5,347 nucleotides of DNA, taken from assembly GCA_018396565.1 (NCBI GenBank), contig JAGTQO010000091.1:1-5347 (forward strand), given 5' to 3'. The stretch comes from Candidatus Bathyarchaeota archaeon (GTDB lineage Archaea; Thermoproteota; Bathyarchaeia; 40CM-2-53-6; RBG-13-38-9). A program made the translations under genes and the position numbers. Below, piece after piece: positions 4,750-5,347 of this stretch. Below the pieces are notes generated by a model. The model saw nothing but the letters and a program-made list of their open reading frames with translations. It was not told where the DNA came from and searched no databases. Within the stretch, counting starts at the first letter, position 1, and every line of letters starts with the position of its first letter.

Positions 4750-5347
4750 ACCAGGCTCCTCACGAAATCTATGAGGGCTAGAGGCAGGATCCATTTGATG
4801 AAGAACTTGAAGCCTTGATCTATTCTGTAGCGTGGGTGGATTATGTCGAGGATCGAGAGGAATGATACGACACCCAAACATTTGATTAGAAACTCAACCG
4901 GATTCGCTCCTCCACCGAAGAACAGGTTCACAGCGAATGCTGGAATGACGAACCATCTCAGACCGTTCGCGACCTCGAATAGACCCAGTAAGATACCCGA
5001 ATATTCTGTCAGTGGGCCAGCTATTATCTCAGTATCAGCCTCGGAAGCGTCGAATGGTCGACGACCCATCTTCGGAAGCAGGCATATAAGAAACGCTACA
5101 GCCGCTATCGGATACTTAAGGAAGAAAGCCCCATTCTCAATTTGGGAACTCACTATCTTTGAGATGCTGAGCGACTTTATGTGGAAGCCTAAAGTCAAAG
5201 CTGAGAGGGCGTAAGGCAACTCGTAACCCACCATCAGGCTCGCTTCACGGCTTGAACCAACCGACCCATAAGGCGACCCAGACGTACTCCCTGCAATAAT
5301 CATTGCCAGACCTGGGATTGCTAATAGGTAGAGGATGACAATGAGAT
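4740..5347 (-). CDS. NuoH/HyfC/MbhM-type membrane anchor subunit (5' end outside window)
   Basis: Membrane subunit that connects the peripheral electron-transfer arm to the antiporter-like subunits. The frame is open to the right edge, and 201 residues are visible; families such as EchB, HyfC and NuoH have about 300-325, so roughly the first third is missing. The ATG at 5303 is internal, because the residues before it (LIVILYLLAIPGLA) are a membrane helix continuing into the family motif. Numbered from that ATG, GSPYGSVGSSREASLMVGYE (9-28) and RRPFDASEADTEIIAGPLTE (81-100) followed by YSG are the acid-rich cytoplasmic loops that face the small subunit and line the NuoH channel. HPRYRIDQGFKF (156-167) is the conserved C-terminal loop before the last helix. 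Stop TGA overlaps the HyfH-like gene by ten bases. It is the most upstream - strand gene seen; the operon promoter and, probably, a large-subunit gene lie to the right. Confidence 0.93.
   Translation of the reverse strand, partial: LIVILYLLAIPGLAMIIAGSTSGSPYGSVGSSREASLMVGYELPYALSALTLGFHIKSLSISKIVSSQIENGAFFLKYPIAAVAFLICLLPKMGRRPFDASEADTEIIAGPLTEYSGILLGLFEVANGLRWFVIPAFAVNLFFGGGANPVEFLIKCLGVVSFLSILDIIHPRYRIDQGFKFFIKWILPLALIDFVRSLVWP
4756..4761 (-). promoter_or_regulatory. Ribosome-binding site GAGGAG that decides the HyfH-like start
   Basis: GAGGAG lies inside the end of the NuoH-like gene (Arg-Ser codons before LVWP), six bases before ATG 4749. It supports this start over the longer in-frame extension to 4881. 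Confidence 0.55.

Noticed and set aside
4750..4881. A 44-residue N-terminal extension of the polyferredoxin to ATG 4881
   Set aside because: It lies wholly inside the NuoH-like gene in another frame and has no family similarity, whereas ATG 4749 has a good SD.
5064..5076. GGTCGACGACC short inverted repeat
   Set aside because: It is inside the conserved RRPFD coding segment, and a one-base loop cannot form a hairpin.
5301..5303. ATG 5303 as the true start of the NuoH-like gene
   Set aside because: The frame continues to the edge with a hydrophobic helix expected in the family, so the gene is cut by the window.

Overview
The window holds part of an energy-converting, complex I-related membrane complex: the group 4 [NiFe]-hydrogenase / Hyf-Hyc-Mbh superfamily. 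It looks archaeal. Ribosome-binding sites are of the GGTGA / GAGGTGA type, arginine is mostly AGG, genes are tightly packed, and the small-subunit protein closely resembles what I remember of archaeal MbhJ-type proteins. A member of Candidatus Bathyarchaeia or another anaerobic archaeon is possible, but that is a guess; nothing here fixes the lineage.

Layout. On the + strand, three membrane-subunit genes run left to right: the C-terminal part of a NuoL/HyfB-type antiporter-like subunit (cut by the left edge, ends 1066), a HyfE-type protein with a NuoK-like C-terminal half (about 1098-1706), and a complete NuoN/HyfF-type antiporter-like subunit (1716-3179). On the - strand, read from the right edge inward, are a NuoH/HyfC-type membrane anchor (cut by the right edge, ends 4740), a HycF/HyfH-type polyferredoxin (4749-4198), a NuoB/HyfI/MbhJ-type small subunit (4192 or 4201 to 3773), a 254-base stretch without a convincing gene, and an unrecognised 88-residue membrane protein (3518-3252). 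The two gene sets converge at 3180-3251.

How they would work together (inference from the family). The two iron-sulfur subunits (HyfH-like and MbhJ-like) would pass electrons toward a NiFe or NiFe-like large subunit that is not in this window. The NuoH-like subunit would anchor this peripheral arm, and the NuoL-, NuoN- and NuoK-like subunits would move H+ or Na+. Without the large subunit I cannot tell a hydrogenase (Hyf/Mbh) from a sulfur-reducing relative (Mbs/Mbx) or another derivative.

The least ordinary points are the convergent split of one complex into a pumping module and an electron-transfer module, the orphan 88-residue membrane protein carrying an FTGGE motif also seen (as FIGGE) in the antiporter's C-terminal region, stop codons buried inside Shine-Dalgarno motifs at several junctions, and a possible seven-codon minicistron between the first two + strand genes. 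No RNA genes, CRISPR arrays, insertion sequences or attachment sites were recognised.
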